A stretch of 64,000 nucleotides of DNA from Lactobacillus kitasatonis DSM 16761 = JCM 1039 (lineage in GTDB: Bacteria > Bacillota > Bacilli > Lactobacillales > Lactobacillaceae), in the NCBI RefSeq assembly GCF_000615285.1, contig NZ_BALU01000006.1, positions 1 through 64,000 on the forward strand. Reading direction: 5' to 3'. The position numbers and the translations under genes were made by a program. The notes beneath the pieces are model-generated. The model had not been told where the DNA came from. It ran no database searches and saw nothing but the letters and a program-made list of their open reading frames with translations. Positions 36,793 to 46,700 of this stretch are shown here, piece after piece (the stretch's first letter is position 1; every line of letters starts with the position of its first letter).

Positions 36793-38589
36793 CTAGCTAT
36801 TTGATAGCGCGTAGATAACATTTTGTTGTACTTTGCCGTCCTTAACCAGTTGATCATATTGTGCTTGAGTTACTCCAACGAGTTTTGTACCGGACTTCTT
36901 AAGATCTGCAATTTCTATTTCTTGGCTGGTAACCTTATTTTGCAAGTTATTTACATCAGTCTTATCGGCTTTGCTATCTAAATCTGTTTTATCAGCCTTA
37001 GCATCTAAGGCTTTTTTAGCATCGGCTTTTGTTTCTAACCCTGATAAATCAGGAGCTGGAATAGTAATGTTACCTGAACTATCAGGTTGAACATTATTAA
37101 CTGTCTTGACCTTGCCAGCATCAGCCAGTTTAGGATCAAGTTCTGCTTTGGTATAAACATCTGATGCATTAGCCTTAGTAGCAATAGCATCACTATTCTT
37201 CCTAATGGCAACTGTATTGTCACTAATCTTCTTATCTAATGTATCGTTAGCAGTTTTAGCATCGGCTTTTGTTTCTAACCCTGATAAATCAGGAGCTGGA
37301 ATGGCAATATTACCTACACTATCCGGTTGAATGCCGTTGACAGTCTTGACCTTGCCAGCTTCAGCCAATTTAGCATCCGTTTCAGTCTTGGTGTAGTAGT
37401 TTTCCAAATCTGATTTATGAGCATAAACTGTAAAATCAACATCATGAAGCTTGCTTACTGTTTCCTTGGCAGAATCAATTGCTTGTCTCAGGCTTGCTTG
37501 ATCAGTTTCATCAGTATTTAATTGCTGAGTTAACTTATCAAGTTTTGCTTGGAAGTCACTCACTGTGGAAGTCTTCCAGGAATCATAATCAGCTTGCACG
37601 CTTTGTAGCTTAGCTGTCAGCTTATCAGTAGCGTCTTGAATAGTCTTATCACGAGCATCAGTAACACCTTTAATAGCAGTAGCCTTATCAGTCTCAACTT
37701 TTGCTAATTCATCAGATAATTGCTGTTTAACGCTATTAATCTCAGCATCATTAGCAGTTTGATTAGATTTTAATTGATCGGCAGCATCTTGATTGATCTT
37801 AGTAAGTGCAGCTATTGCATTCTCTTGATTAGTCTTTAACTGATCATCTGCATCTTGCTTTAATTTATCAATTTCAGAATTAGCATTCTCATTGATCTGC
37901 TTTAATTGATCATCTGCGCTATTTTGAATTGTTTGCGTTTGAGTTTGCCAATCGCTAGTGAGCTTAGCAAGTGCATCAGATTTAGACTTATATTCAGTTT
38001 GCATCTGCTGAATAATCTCTTTAATCGAAGAGACTTCATCTGCGACGCTCTTATTGCCATCAGAAATAGCCTGTGCAATCTGTTTGTTTAAGCTATCAAT
38101 TAATTGATTAGTTTCCGTTTCAGTCGTATCAATCGTACTACGATGGTGTGCTACAAGTCCTTCAAGACTAGAAATATATGATTCATTAGCTACAACTGTT
38201 GAAGTCATATTTTCAATCTGAATTTCAAAGTTTGAAGTAGCGTCAATATGATCAGCGTCGGTATAAATTTCGAATCTTGCTATACCTGATCTTTGATAAG
38301 CTAGATCATTTAAAGTATAGGAAAATTTGCCTTGAGAGTCGTTCGTTCTAGTAAATCTGTTAGGATTGTCCGCTTCATCGTCGACAATTAATTTGTTATT
38401 TTCCTTATCATCAACGAATCTAATTTTTTTGTTGGTTAAATCATAAGCATTGATACCGTCATTATCAATTACAGTTACATCAAGAACTTTTCCACGTTCA
38501 TTTTGATTGTACTTAACGTAAGTTTTATCAGGGCTAATGTTTATCTTGTTGACCTGTAATACTAATTGATCGTTTGTCATGTTGTGCAT
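36793..38589 (-). CDS. BppU-type baseplate upper protein
   Basis: 598 residues. The N-terminal BppU domain (about 1-120: LQVNKINISPDKTYVKYNQN, KIRFVDDKENNKLIVDDE) is followed by long coiled coil (about 150-390) and C-terminal trimer-like repeats. Two copies of GKVKTVN-x-x-QPDS-x-GNI-x-IPAPDLSGLETKADAK occur about 80 residues apart (DNA at about 37020-37130 and 37258-37370). It should hold receptor-binding proteins on the baseplate. AGAGGA lies just before the chosen ATG; another ATG 3 codons on is possible. Confidence 0.8.
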   Translation of the reverse strand: MHNMTNDQLVLQVNKINISPDKTYVKYNQNERGKVLDVTVIDNDGINAYDLTNKKIRFVDDKENNKLIVDDEADNPNRFTRTNDSQGKFSYTLNDLAYQRSGIARFEIYTDADHIDATSNFEIQIENMTSTVVANESYISSLEGLVAHHRSTIDTTETETNQLIDSLNKQIAQAISDGNKSVADEVSSIKEIIQQMQTEYKSKSDALAKLTSDWQTQTQTIQNSADDQLKQINENANSEIDKLKQDADDQLKTNQENAIAALTKINQDAADQLKSNQTANDAEINSVKQQLSDELAKVETDKATAIKGVTDARDKTIQDATDKLTAKLQSVQADYDSWKTSTVSDFQAKLDKLTQQLNTDETDQASLRQAIDSAKETVSKLHDVDFTVYAHKSDLENYYTKTETDAKLAEAGKVKTVNGIQPDSVGNIAIPAPDLSGLETKADAKTANDTLDKKISDNTVAIRKNSDAIATKANASDVYTKAELDPKLADAGKVKTVNNVQPDSSGNITIPAPDLSGLETKADAKKALDAKADKTDLDSKADKTDVNNLQNKVTSQEIEIADLKKSGTKLVGVTQAQYDQLVKDGKVQQNVIYALSNS

Positions 38590-38776
38590 CACGTCCTCTC
38601 AATTTTTCAAGCTGGTGCTTCAATTCAGCATTTTGAGCTTTGTAGTTAGTAATTTCATCATTTTGATGACGAATAGTAACTTGCAAATTAGCAATTTGCA
38701 GAGATAATTGACCAATCGTATTGCCCATGTTGCCAGCTAAAGTGTACTCAACTTCAGTATTTTGATTATTTTCCAT
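38534..38776 (-). CDS. Small coiled-coil phage protein
   Basis: 80 residues from MENNQNTEVEYTLAGN (ATG after GGAG). The rest is one long coiled coil (IGQLSLQIANLQVTIRHQND through AELKHQLEKLRG). It overlaps the BppU start by about 55 bases and begins 3 bases after the tail protein; probably a baseplate-linked chaperone or adaptor. Function not known. Confidence 0.6.
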   Translation of the reverse strand: MENNQNTEVEYTLAGNMGNTIGQLSLQIANLQVTIRHQNDEITNYKAQNAELKHQLEKLRGRDAQHDKRSISITGQQDKH

Positions 38777-38778
38777 AA

Positions 38779-41700
38779 TTAACTCCATCCTTGTCTATAC
38801 CAGTGAGCTCTACCAGTTGCTGAATAAACTTTAAGTACATAAACATTACCATCGTTGCCCCATTTGGTAGTTCCCAAAGACTCAGGGTAGTTACCGTTAG
38901 CATTGTTTGCCAATCCCAAATTATATGCTTCGTGGAAATTGAGCATTCCGCTTGTTGAGTCGGTATAGTTTGGATTGATTGTAATAGTTCCTGATCCAGG
39001 ATCGTAACTACCACCGGAGTTTTGGGCAATATTACTCAATTGATTATTCATGTCAGAAATTTGTGAGTTGACTTGGTTTGCAAAGTTTTGCATATCTTCA
39101 GGTGTTGTGAAGTATCCTAAGTCTTCACCATCGCCATCGCCAGAATAAGAATCAGTACCATAATCGTCATCATTCCCAGGCTCATAGGAGTAATCTGCTT
39201 TTCCTTGACCAGCTAAATTACGTAACTTACCCATGTCTGCGCCTTTATCTATACCTTTCCAAATAGTATGACGTTTGTTGTTTATGGTTATCCAGTCAGC
39301 TATCCAAAGCCTTACCCACGATTTAATACGTCTGTAAGCATGAGCCGCAAAGTTTCTTTGCGTTAGGACTTCGTTCATGTCATCGCCAACGGTTATAGCG
39401 GAGGGGTGAACACGTGTGTAATTGTTACCGTCAGTCGTAGCAAATTGACCGGAACTCATCATAGATTGGTAATTATCAGACATAGCCCAGATAACATTAC
39501 CGCCTTTCCACGGATTTAAGATTGATCTAGGATTGTTGGTACCTATGTAAACGTTCATTGATCCGCCACTAGTACCAATGGTAAGTGCACTTTCAACAAG
39601 ACAACTTTTAATATTAACGGCTTCAATAGTTCCGGCTTTAATAGCATCTGCATATATACGCCCCTCGGAATCCATACCGGCACGTGGTTCTTGATTACCA
39701 TTAGCATCATAAAAGACTAAACCGTTACCAGAAAACGCCATCTTACCGCCGTTACCGGTTGAAGCTGTCAGCATTGTAGGTTCTTGCCAGTTAGGTACGG
39801 CTTGAATAACACCAGAACCTCCATTAGTTACCCAATCTTTTATATCATTGGCAAAACTTTGAATTTCTTTCATTCGATTTTCAAAGTCTTTAGTTTTAAC
39901 CAATTGAGTAGCAATATCGTGGCCGTTTTGATCCACTTGGTGTTGGATCAAACCTAAATCGTCCATCAATTTTCTTTCACCGGCAATACGATTAGAGCCC
40001 TCTTCTTGAAGAATATGATCAAATCTTGATAAAAGCCCGGTCATATGACCGGTTGAACGTGATACACGTGATTCGGCTTGTTTGTCAGCTTGTTCAAGTA
40101 ACAAGTGTTGCCAAGTCTTAGGTGGATCACCTATTGTTACTGATTCATAACAACTATCCTCGCCACGCATCAACCAAACGGTACCAGTTATTTTTCCTTG
40201 TTCTATTTTGTCAAACTTAGAGAAATCAACATTAACACGATCATACATGTTAAGTGCTAGTAAATCCGCCTTAGTACCATCTAAATCGGAGTAAGAAACA
40301 GTCATACTAATTGGAATTGTCCCAATATCGTATTCTTTCAATGCTCCGAGTGCTGCAGAGTAAAGTTGCTGAATATCGTCAGCGGTTGCCTTATAAGTAC
40401 CATCATCTTGTAAACCTGATAAATCCTGATCATTGTGCTTAATATAATTACTCATATCAAGCTTCATGATGTGAGTATTTTCAGGTGGAATAGTCATATC
40501 TTGAGGATAAAGAACACCATTAACTACGCCGTCTAAATCATCAGTTAATTCAACATGAACAGTTTGATCTGCAATAGTAGGAATTGCTGAATCATCACTG
40601 TCATCATATGAATTGTGACTGTCATCAGGTGCTTCAGGCTCTAAATCTTCAGCAGCGCTTGAACTGGTGTATTCTGCAGGAATCCAACCAGTGTGACCGG
40701 CATAGGTAATTTGATACCAGGTTTTACCATCCGCACCTTGAGCACTCTTAGTAATATCAAACGCTTGACCAGCAGGAACAGACCAGTTTTCGGCCGATCC
40801 TTTAGATGGTGTTGAATACATTTCAATCTTCCCATTATTTTGGGTAGAACGATTGATAATTTTTTCAGGTGAATCAGGTTTACGAGTTTTAGAAGCCTTA
40901 GTGTCAATATCTGAAGCTTTAACGTATGATCCATTACTTAATTTGTAGTAAAGAACACCACCAACTCTAACTTGACCATAATTCAAGTTGTAATACTTAT
41001 GCTTTTGCTTTAAAGGCTTACCAACTTGATAATCTGGGTTTGGAATACGGTATGGTTTGCGATGTTTACCCTTACCACGATAAACATATTTGTATTTCTT
41101 TTTATGCTGTTTTCTTGCAGCAGTCATACTTAAATGTTCATGCGGTTGTGTTACCTTACCGGTCTTAGTATTGATGTAATACTTTTTAGCATCTTTTTTA
41201 ATTAGACCATAGCCTTGAGAATCATAAACTTGAACGTCACCATCTTTGTTAGTAGTGAAGTGATCACCATATACCCACTGGTGAGGGCCTATTCTGTACC
41301 ATAGGTGGCCATTCTCATCTTTTTCAACGTGAGTATATTTAAGTTTTTGACCATTCTTTAAGGTTTTTTCCTTACCATTCTTATCTTTAAGTCGATAGTG
41401 ACCTGGGCCTTGATCAGGTGAGTAATAAATATGAATTTTTTTATTACCTTGAGTGTAAGAAACTGTACCAGTACCTTTCACTGGGTATCTGATCAAAGCA
41501 CCTGATGATGAAATAGCAGTATGAATGTGGCCAACAACGTTGTTAACTACATAGTCACCAGTTTTATCAAAGTTGATGAATGTGCCATCAATCCAACCAA
41601 TGATAGGGCTAAGCACCGGGTACCATTGATCACCGTTAATCGTGTTAACTTGCAATTGAGCACCAGGCTTAGTAGAACTTGCTACCATTTGACCATCTGA

Positions 41701-42657
41701 AATAGGTTTGCCCAAGCTAATTTGGTCACCGTTGCTAAGTCTACCCACTATAGTACCGCCTTTAACTGGTGCGCTGTAAATATCAACACCACCGGCTGCA
41801 CTATAAGTAACAGAAGCAACACTGGTGGTATCTTGACTTGCTATTCCGGCCCAATCAACGTTATCAGCGGTTGCAAGCGCTGGGCCTGGATCATAGTTAG
41901 CAAAAGGATAAATACCCACATACATATCGGCAATATTTTTTTCTTGTGAGTAAGAATTTAAATTACTACCGTATTTAACAGTAATATTAGTGTCTCTGCC
42001 GGCATTTTCACGATGATAGATAGTTGTGTTATCAAAATAAAAATCACCGCCAAATTGAGCTAATACCGAGTTAGCAGGCTTATCACCTTGCTGGTCTGGA
42101 TCCAAAATAGCATTTAAAGCGTCAGTGCTTGAAGTATCAATATTAACGTTAACGACTTTAGAAACATCACTATCATAGTTAATTTCCGGTACTTCTTTAG
42201 CCAAGTGGCCTAAGATTTGACCTAACAAATATGAAGCCGAAACATTAGCAGCGGTAATATTCTCGCCCTTGATAGGATTTTTAGCTAAGTACTCACCCAA
42301 AATGTGAGTAGCATTAACAGTTACGTCCTGATCAGTGTTAACCACGTCAGTGATCCTAAATTTTTGGTGAGTTAGGATTCTGTTAATATCACCTAAAATC
42401 ACTTTTTCCGCTTGTAATTTGCTAACAAACTTACCGGAACTTGGATAGATCAATTGCAATGTAGGCACTTGATTGCTATTCCAAGTAACCTTACATTCTT
42501 TGTAATCAAAAAGGACACAAACTCCTTGTGTCCTATCATCATCTACGGCGTTATCTAACAAAATTGGAGCGTCCAGCACGTCTTGATAATCAGACGCATC
42601 ACGATCTAGGCCGGTATCGTAACCAGTATCATCAACCGTCGCAGTTGTATCAGCCAT
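38779..42657 (-). CDS. Tail-associated protein with SH3 and SLAP-like insertions
   Basis: 1292 residues. N-terminal prophage-tail (PF06605-like) ring from about 25 to 270, interrupted by a block of wall-binding modules: an SH3b-like unit (about 285-360, VDIYSAPVKGGTIVGRL), two SLAP-like units (about 400-470, RIGPHQWVYGDHF; about 545-585, LSNGSYVKASDI) and a second SH3b (about 610-665). The tail fold then resumes (HVELTDDLDGVVNGVLYPQD) and is followed by collagen-free, fibre-like C-terminal domains. No clear peptidase motif. The start overlaps the dit stop (TAATG). Likely the tail-tip protein that recognises or penetrates the wall. Confidence 0.85.
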   Translation of the reverse strand: MADTTATVDDTGYDTGLDRDASDYQDVLDAPILLDNAVDDDRTQGVCVLFDYKECKVTWNSNQVPTLQLIYPSSGKFVSKLQAEKVILGDINRILTHQKFRITDVVNTDQDVTVNATHILGEYLAKNPIKGENITAANVSASYLLGQILGHLAKEVPEINYDSDVSKVVNVNIDTSSTDALNAILDPDQQGDKPANSVLAQFGGDFYFDNTTIYHRENAGRDTNITVKYGSNLNSYSQEKNIADMYVGIYPFANYDPGPALATADNVDWAGIASQDTTSVASVTYSAAGGVDIYSAPVKGGTIVGRLSNGDQISLGKPISDGQMVASSTKPGAQLQVNTINGDQWYPVLSPIIGWIDGTFINFDKTGDYVVNNVVGHIHTAISSSGALIRYPVKGTGTVSYTQGNKKIHIYYSPDQGPGHYRLKDKNGKEKTLKNGQKLKYTHVEKDENGHLWYRIGPHQWVYGDHFTTNKDGDVQVYDSQGYGLIKKDAKKYYINTKTGKVTQPHEHLSMTAARKQHKKKYKYVYRGKGKHRKPYRIPNPDYQVGKPLKQKHKYYNLNYGQVRVGGVLYYKLSNGSYVKASDIDTKASKTRKPDSPEKIINRSTQNNGKIEMYSTPSKGSAENWSVPAGQAFDITKSAQGADGKTWYQITYAGHTGWIPAEYTSSSAAEDLEPEAPDDSHNSYDDSDDSAIPTIADQTVHVELTDDLDGVVNGVLYPQDMTIPPENTHIMKLDMSNYIKHNDQDLSGLQDDGTYKATADDIQQLYSAALGALKEYDIGTIPISMTVSYSDLDGTKADLLALNMYDRVNVDFSKFDKIEQGKITGTVWLMRGEDSCYESVTIGDPPKTWQHLLLEQADKQAESRVSRSTGHMTGLLSRFDHILQEEGSNRIAGERKLMDDLGLIQHQVDQNGHDIATQLVKTKDFENRMKEIQSFANDIKDWVTNGGSGVIQAVPNWQEPTMLTASTGNGGKMAFSGNGLVFYDANGNQEPRAGMDSEGRIYADAIKAGTIEAVNIKSCLVESALTIGTSGGSMNVYIGTNNPRSILNPWKGGNVIWAMSDNYQSMMSSGQFATTDGNNYTRVHPSAITVGDDMNEVLTQRNFAAHAYRRIKSWVRLWIADWITINNKRHTIWKGIDKGADMGKLRNLAGQGKADYSYEPGNDDDYGTDSYSGDGDGEDLGYFTTPEDMQNFANQVNSQISDMNNQLSNIAQNSGGSYDPGSGTITINPNYTDSTSGMLNFHEAYNLGLANNANGNYPESLGTTKWGNDGNVYVLKVYSATGRAHWYRQGWS

Positions 42658-43436
42658 TAAACTAGTCGCCTCCATCTTGGTATAAATTCCGCAGTATTTA
42701 GTTTTGAATCTGCATTCATAGCTTCAATTGTGACTGTATTATTACCATTACCAGCACTAAGAAGTTCAGGAGTGGAATTATTAGCTAGTCGCAAATGACT
42801 ATTTAGCAGATTATCAGTTAAGTAACTCTTAGTTGGATCAGATGAATAAGCGTTACCCTCTTCACCAACCAAATAAATGTCACCGTCAATATCATTAAAT
42901 TCATACGGCATGTCATTAACTTTCAACAAAAAAGAGCCCGTTCCGTTAATGTGCCAGTCAGGACGCACAACTTCAGGCTCTGGATTGATTACCACACCGC
43001 TTTTAGGTAGTGGCACCCAATGAATTGAATCAGCATCATATTTAAATGGCTGAAAGTGAAATGTTAATGTTGCGTTAATTCTTTCAAAGTTAACAGGTGT
43101 AAATACTGGAGCAGTAACAATTTGAGCACGATACAAATAATCTGAATCGCTTTTAAATCGTAACCAATCTTCATCACCATATAACCAATCTTCAATATCT
43201 CCTTTTAACTGTTCCCAATCGTTGTAGCGTCTAGGCATATGAATAACCGCATTAATTTGAGTTTCTACACTCCCATAGGTGTGATTATTGTCAGCCCAGT
43301 CACCTGATTTTCCGGGTATTGTCTGCATTTGTTTGTTAGGTGTTGGAGACAACGGGTTAAAAGGAAACAGCACCTTCAAGCCGAAACTCGTTGAGCTTCG
43401 GTTGTGAAATACAATGTCATAAGTTCTAATGTCCAC
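42657..43436 (-). CDS. dit: Distal tail protein (Dit)
   Basis: 259 residues, typical N-terminal Dit domain (SSTSFGLKVLFPFNPLSPTP, IPGKSGDWADNNHTYGSVE) and a C-terminal galectin-like half (GTGSFLLKVNDMPYEF). Connects tail tube to baseplate. Follows the tape measure and precedes the tail-associated protein, as in siphoviruses. Confidence 0.85.
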   Translation of the reverse strand: MDIRTYDIVFHNRSSTSFGLKVLFPFNPLSPTPNKQMQTIPGKSGDWADNNHTYGSVETQINAVIHMPRRYNDWEQLKGDIEDWLYGDEDWLRFKSDSDYLYRAQIVTAPVFTPVNFERINATLTFHFQPFKYDADSIHWVPLPKSGVVINPEPEVVRPDWHINGTGSFLLKVNDMPYEFNDIDGDIYLVGEEGNAYSSDPTKSYLTDNLLNSHLRLANNSTPELLSAGNGNNTVTIEAMNADSKLNTAEFIPRWRRLV

Positions 43437-43716
43437 TGATGTTGTACCTCGTATTTCTTGTTGATCTCATGTTTAAGCGCTTCATAACGCTAAACATAGC
43501 TTCACCAATCTTGTTCTTATCAAGATAGTTATTTACCTGGATCACGTCATTTTGTGATGTAAGTATTCCTAGTGCTGCCAAAGCCTGATCAAATTTCTCA
43601 TTGATTACTTGAATTTCAGCATTGGTTTGAGACAAGTCCACGACTTGTTGGCCTTGTTGTTGGAACTGTTGAGTTTTACCGTCTTGAGCCTTAAATTGCG
43701 TCAAGGTTGAAAGCAT
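43426..43716 (-). CDS. C-terminal end of the tape measure, split off by a frameshift
   Basis: An apparent 96-residue gene, but its upstream sequence in the same frame, up to about 43831, reads GYARGGIVTNPQVALVGEGN and ESIIPWDPAQRDRALDIML, the usual end of lactobacillar tape measures. Joining requires one extra G at about 43831 (AAAG to AAAGG). It is therefore more likely the tail of the tape-measure protein than a separate gene, unless it is reinitiated from the ATG at 43716. Overlaps dit by 11 bases. Confidence 0.6.
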   Translation of the reverse strand: MLSTLTQFKAQDGKTQQFQQQGQQVVDLSQTNAEIQVINEKFDQALAALGILTSQNDVIQVNNYLDKNKIGEAMFSVMKRLNMRSTRNTRYNISGH

Positions 43717-43721
43717 AATAT

Positions 43722-46700
43722 CTAATGCTCTATCACGTTGCGCTGGATCCCACGGAATAATGCTTTCAGGGCCGTTGCCTTCACCAACAAGAGCAACTTG
43801 AGGATTAGTAACAATACCACCACGTGCGTAGCTTTATAAGGGCCACCGTGAGCTAATGAAACAATACCAGGTACATTGTTAATACCGCCGTATTTGTTTT
43901 TGATATACCTAATTGCTGAAATCGCTTGGTCTAATGGATTACGCCACTTGTTATAGCCAGGTTTATGGTTAGCCTCGAAAGTTGACTGGATCATTTGGAA
44001 CCAACCGGCCGAAGGTGTTCCGGCCCTTGCATTGCTGTCCCAAGTGTTAACAACGTTTCTAAAACTAGATTCATGCGCTGCAATTGTTTCAAGTCCGTGA
44101 AGCCAGTTAGAACCAGAAACACCAGCAATATCCATAGCCCTTTCAATTACTCGTCTAGCTTGTTCCGGTGTAGCTGTACCAGGAATATTGCTTTCACCGT
44201 ACTTATCCGCAATGCGTTGAATTGTACGCCAAAATCCTTTACCAACTTGACCTTTGATTTGTTTCTGAAGCTTACCGTTAGCCTTAACAGATACGTCTTT
44301 ATCTGATTTATTGCCTTCGGTGTTAGTTCCGTTAAATCTAGCATAGGTTGGTCTTACTCCTGGAACTGATTCAGCAATTGAGTGCATACCAACTTGAGGG
44401 TGTGCATTAGGACTAAATGCTGAATAATACATACCGTGTCCGGCATAAACACCAACATGATAGTTAGGCAACCAGAAAATAGGATCGCCGGGTCTAGCTT
44501 CTTCTTTGCTAATTCTATGAGCATGAGGCCACAAACCAGCAACGGTTAAAGCACCCCAATTTTTGTGGTAATACTCGTTCATAGCCTTAGAAACTAGCCC
44601 TGAACAGTCGAATGAATCAGGGCCATAACGTCTAGCTTGACTATAAGTAGTACCTCTACCTAATTTTTCAACGGCTTTTAATAAACCACTTGCAGGGCCT
44701 AGATCATCGTCGTCAACCTTGTCTTCAACCATCTTCCATAATTGAGACCACCAGTTAACGCCAGCTTTTTCGCCCTTAGCATTAGCACCTTGAGCAATTG
44801 CATTAATAGCACCCTTTAAGCCATTGATTGAGCTAAATAGAGCTTGTCCTGTTTGCTTTGGCTTTTCCCAGTTGTGCTTTGCGATATGGTAAAGCTCTTT
44901 TAATGCACCAGTACCAGTTGCAAAGTGAGGAACAGTTAAGCCAAGTGCCTTAGTTTCAGTAGCATTGAAGACTTCTTCACCCGGCCTCATGTACCGTGGT
45001 GTGAATCTACCTTGAATTACATCAACATTGCCGGTGTATCTGTTCCAAACGGCTTCACGGTTGCCAGTTTCGGGGCTATCGTTACCGTCGTTAAGAATAG
45101 CCCAGGTAGGTGAAACAATAGGACGACGAACACCGCCACCTAATGCACCAGTACCGGTTGCAAGCCCTTGTACCTTATGAACAGCGCTCTTAGAGCCACC
45201 GAATTGACCAACAACATTATCAATCTTGCCAATTGCTTGATTTAATACACCAATAACACCATTAAGGCCTTTACGAGCTTCAGACTTCATTGAGTTCCAG
45301 AAGTGACCGAATGATTTTTCAATACCATTTTGAATACTTCTGAATTGCTTTCTGAACTTATCCGCAAATCCATTAGTTTGGTTAGTAATTGATCGTTCGC
45401 TACTTCTAGTGTTCTTTTCAAGTTGTGACCACATTGATTTAAATGACTTAGTAGCATTTGAATGCAGTGACTTGAAAGCTTTATCACTAGATTTAACTAG
45501 CTTGTCAATTTCTTTGGCAAAATTGCCTTTGCCCCTAAGTGTCTTAGTTAGGTTTTCGGCCGTCTTGCCTACTTCGCTAATATTCTTTCTTAGTGATTTA
45601 AGAGCAGATTCACCATAGGTCTTAACTCTTACTTTATGAGTTGAGCCTTTGATGCGCTTAGTTGCTCTATAAAGCGACTTAAGAGCCTTAGTGCCCTTAG
45701 CCTTAACAACTACAGTGCGCTTTTTGCTCTTAATAGCCTTAACAGCTTTTGCTAAACCTTTAACGGACTTAGTGCCACTAGCCTTTGCTGAAATTTTTAC
45801 CTTTTTGCCCTTGATAGCCTTAACAGCTTTCGAGAGCGCTCTAACTTCTTTAAGACCAGATACACTAGCACTAATGCGAGAACTTGCAGAGCCAATAGAA
45901 TATGAACCAGATGAGTAACTACGACGTGAACTTGACCGTCTAGTTGAATATGATCTGCTTTCACGTTCTCTTGAACTTGAACGTCGTTTTCTTGTCTTCT
46001 TGCGTTCAGTCTTCTTACGCTTCTTTTTAGGAAGTTTGTATTTACGTTCTTTCTTAGTGAACTGTAATAACTTTAAGAAGCCTTCACGTGTAATCTTTTC
46101 AAGTTTACCGGTGTTTGATTTGCCACCAGTCAACCAATGACTATCAACAAGGTAATCTTTACCATCACGTTTAGCAGGAATAGCACGGTATCTAATACGG
46201 CTATGCTTACTTACTTTGATAGGTCTAGCCTTGGTGTATGACATCAAACGTTTGAAGAGCTTTTCATTGATCCAAGTTTGTTTACCAGTCTCTTTACGAG
46301 CACCAGTCAAAAGACCCTTATCAATTAAAATGTCGCCCTTTTGACGTTTGTTATCAATATTCCACTTGAAGTTGTCTTTGCGTTCCTTAGCGTTCCCACT
46401 TTTTGCGGTTGCGTTCCGCTTTCGTTCCTTTGCGTCCTTATCTCGTTCACGCTGGTGGCGTTTAGTAGCTTCAGTAGTATCAAGATTGTACTGCTTAACT
46501 ACTGTACTTAAAATCTTGTTTAAGTTGTCCTTATCAGGCTTAGCTAAATCAATAGTTAACTTGTTAAGGCCAACTGTACCGTTTGCAAAATGATAAGCAC
46601 GGCTAAACATGTTTGCCGTATCTTTTGCGTTAACAACATCATCGCCAGGAAGTAAGAAACGCCGTAAGAATGGTATATCCGGTAACAGTTCCCAGCTACC

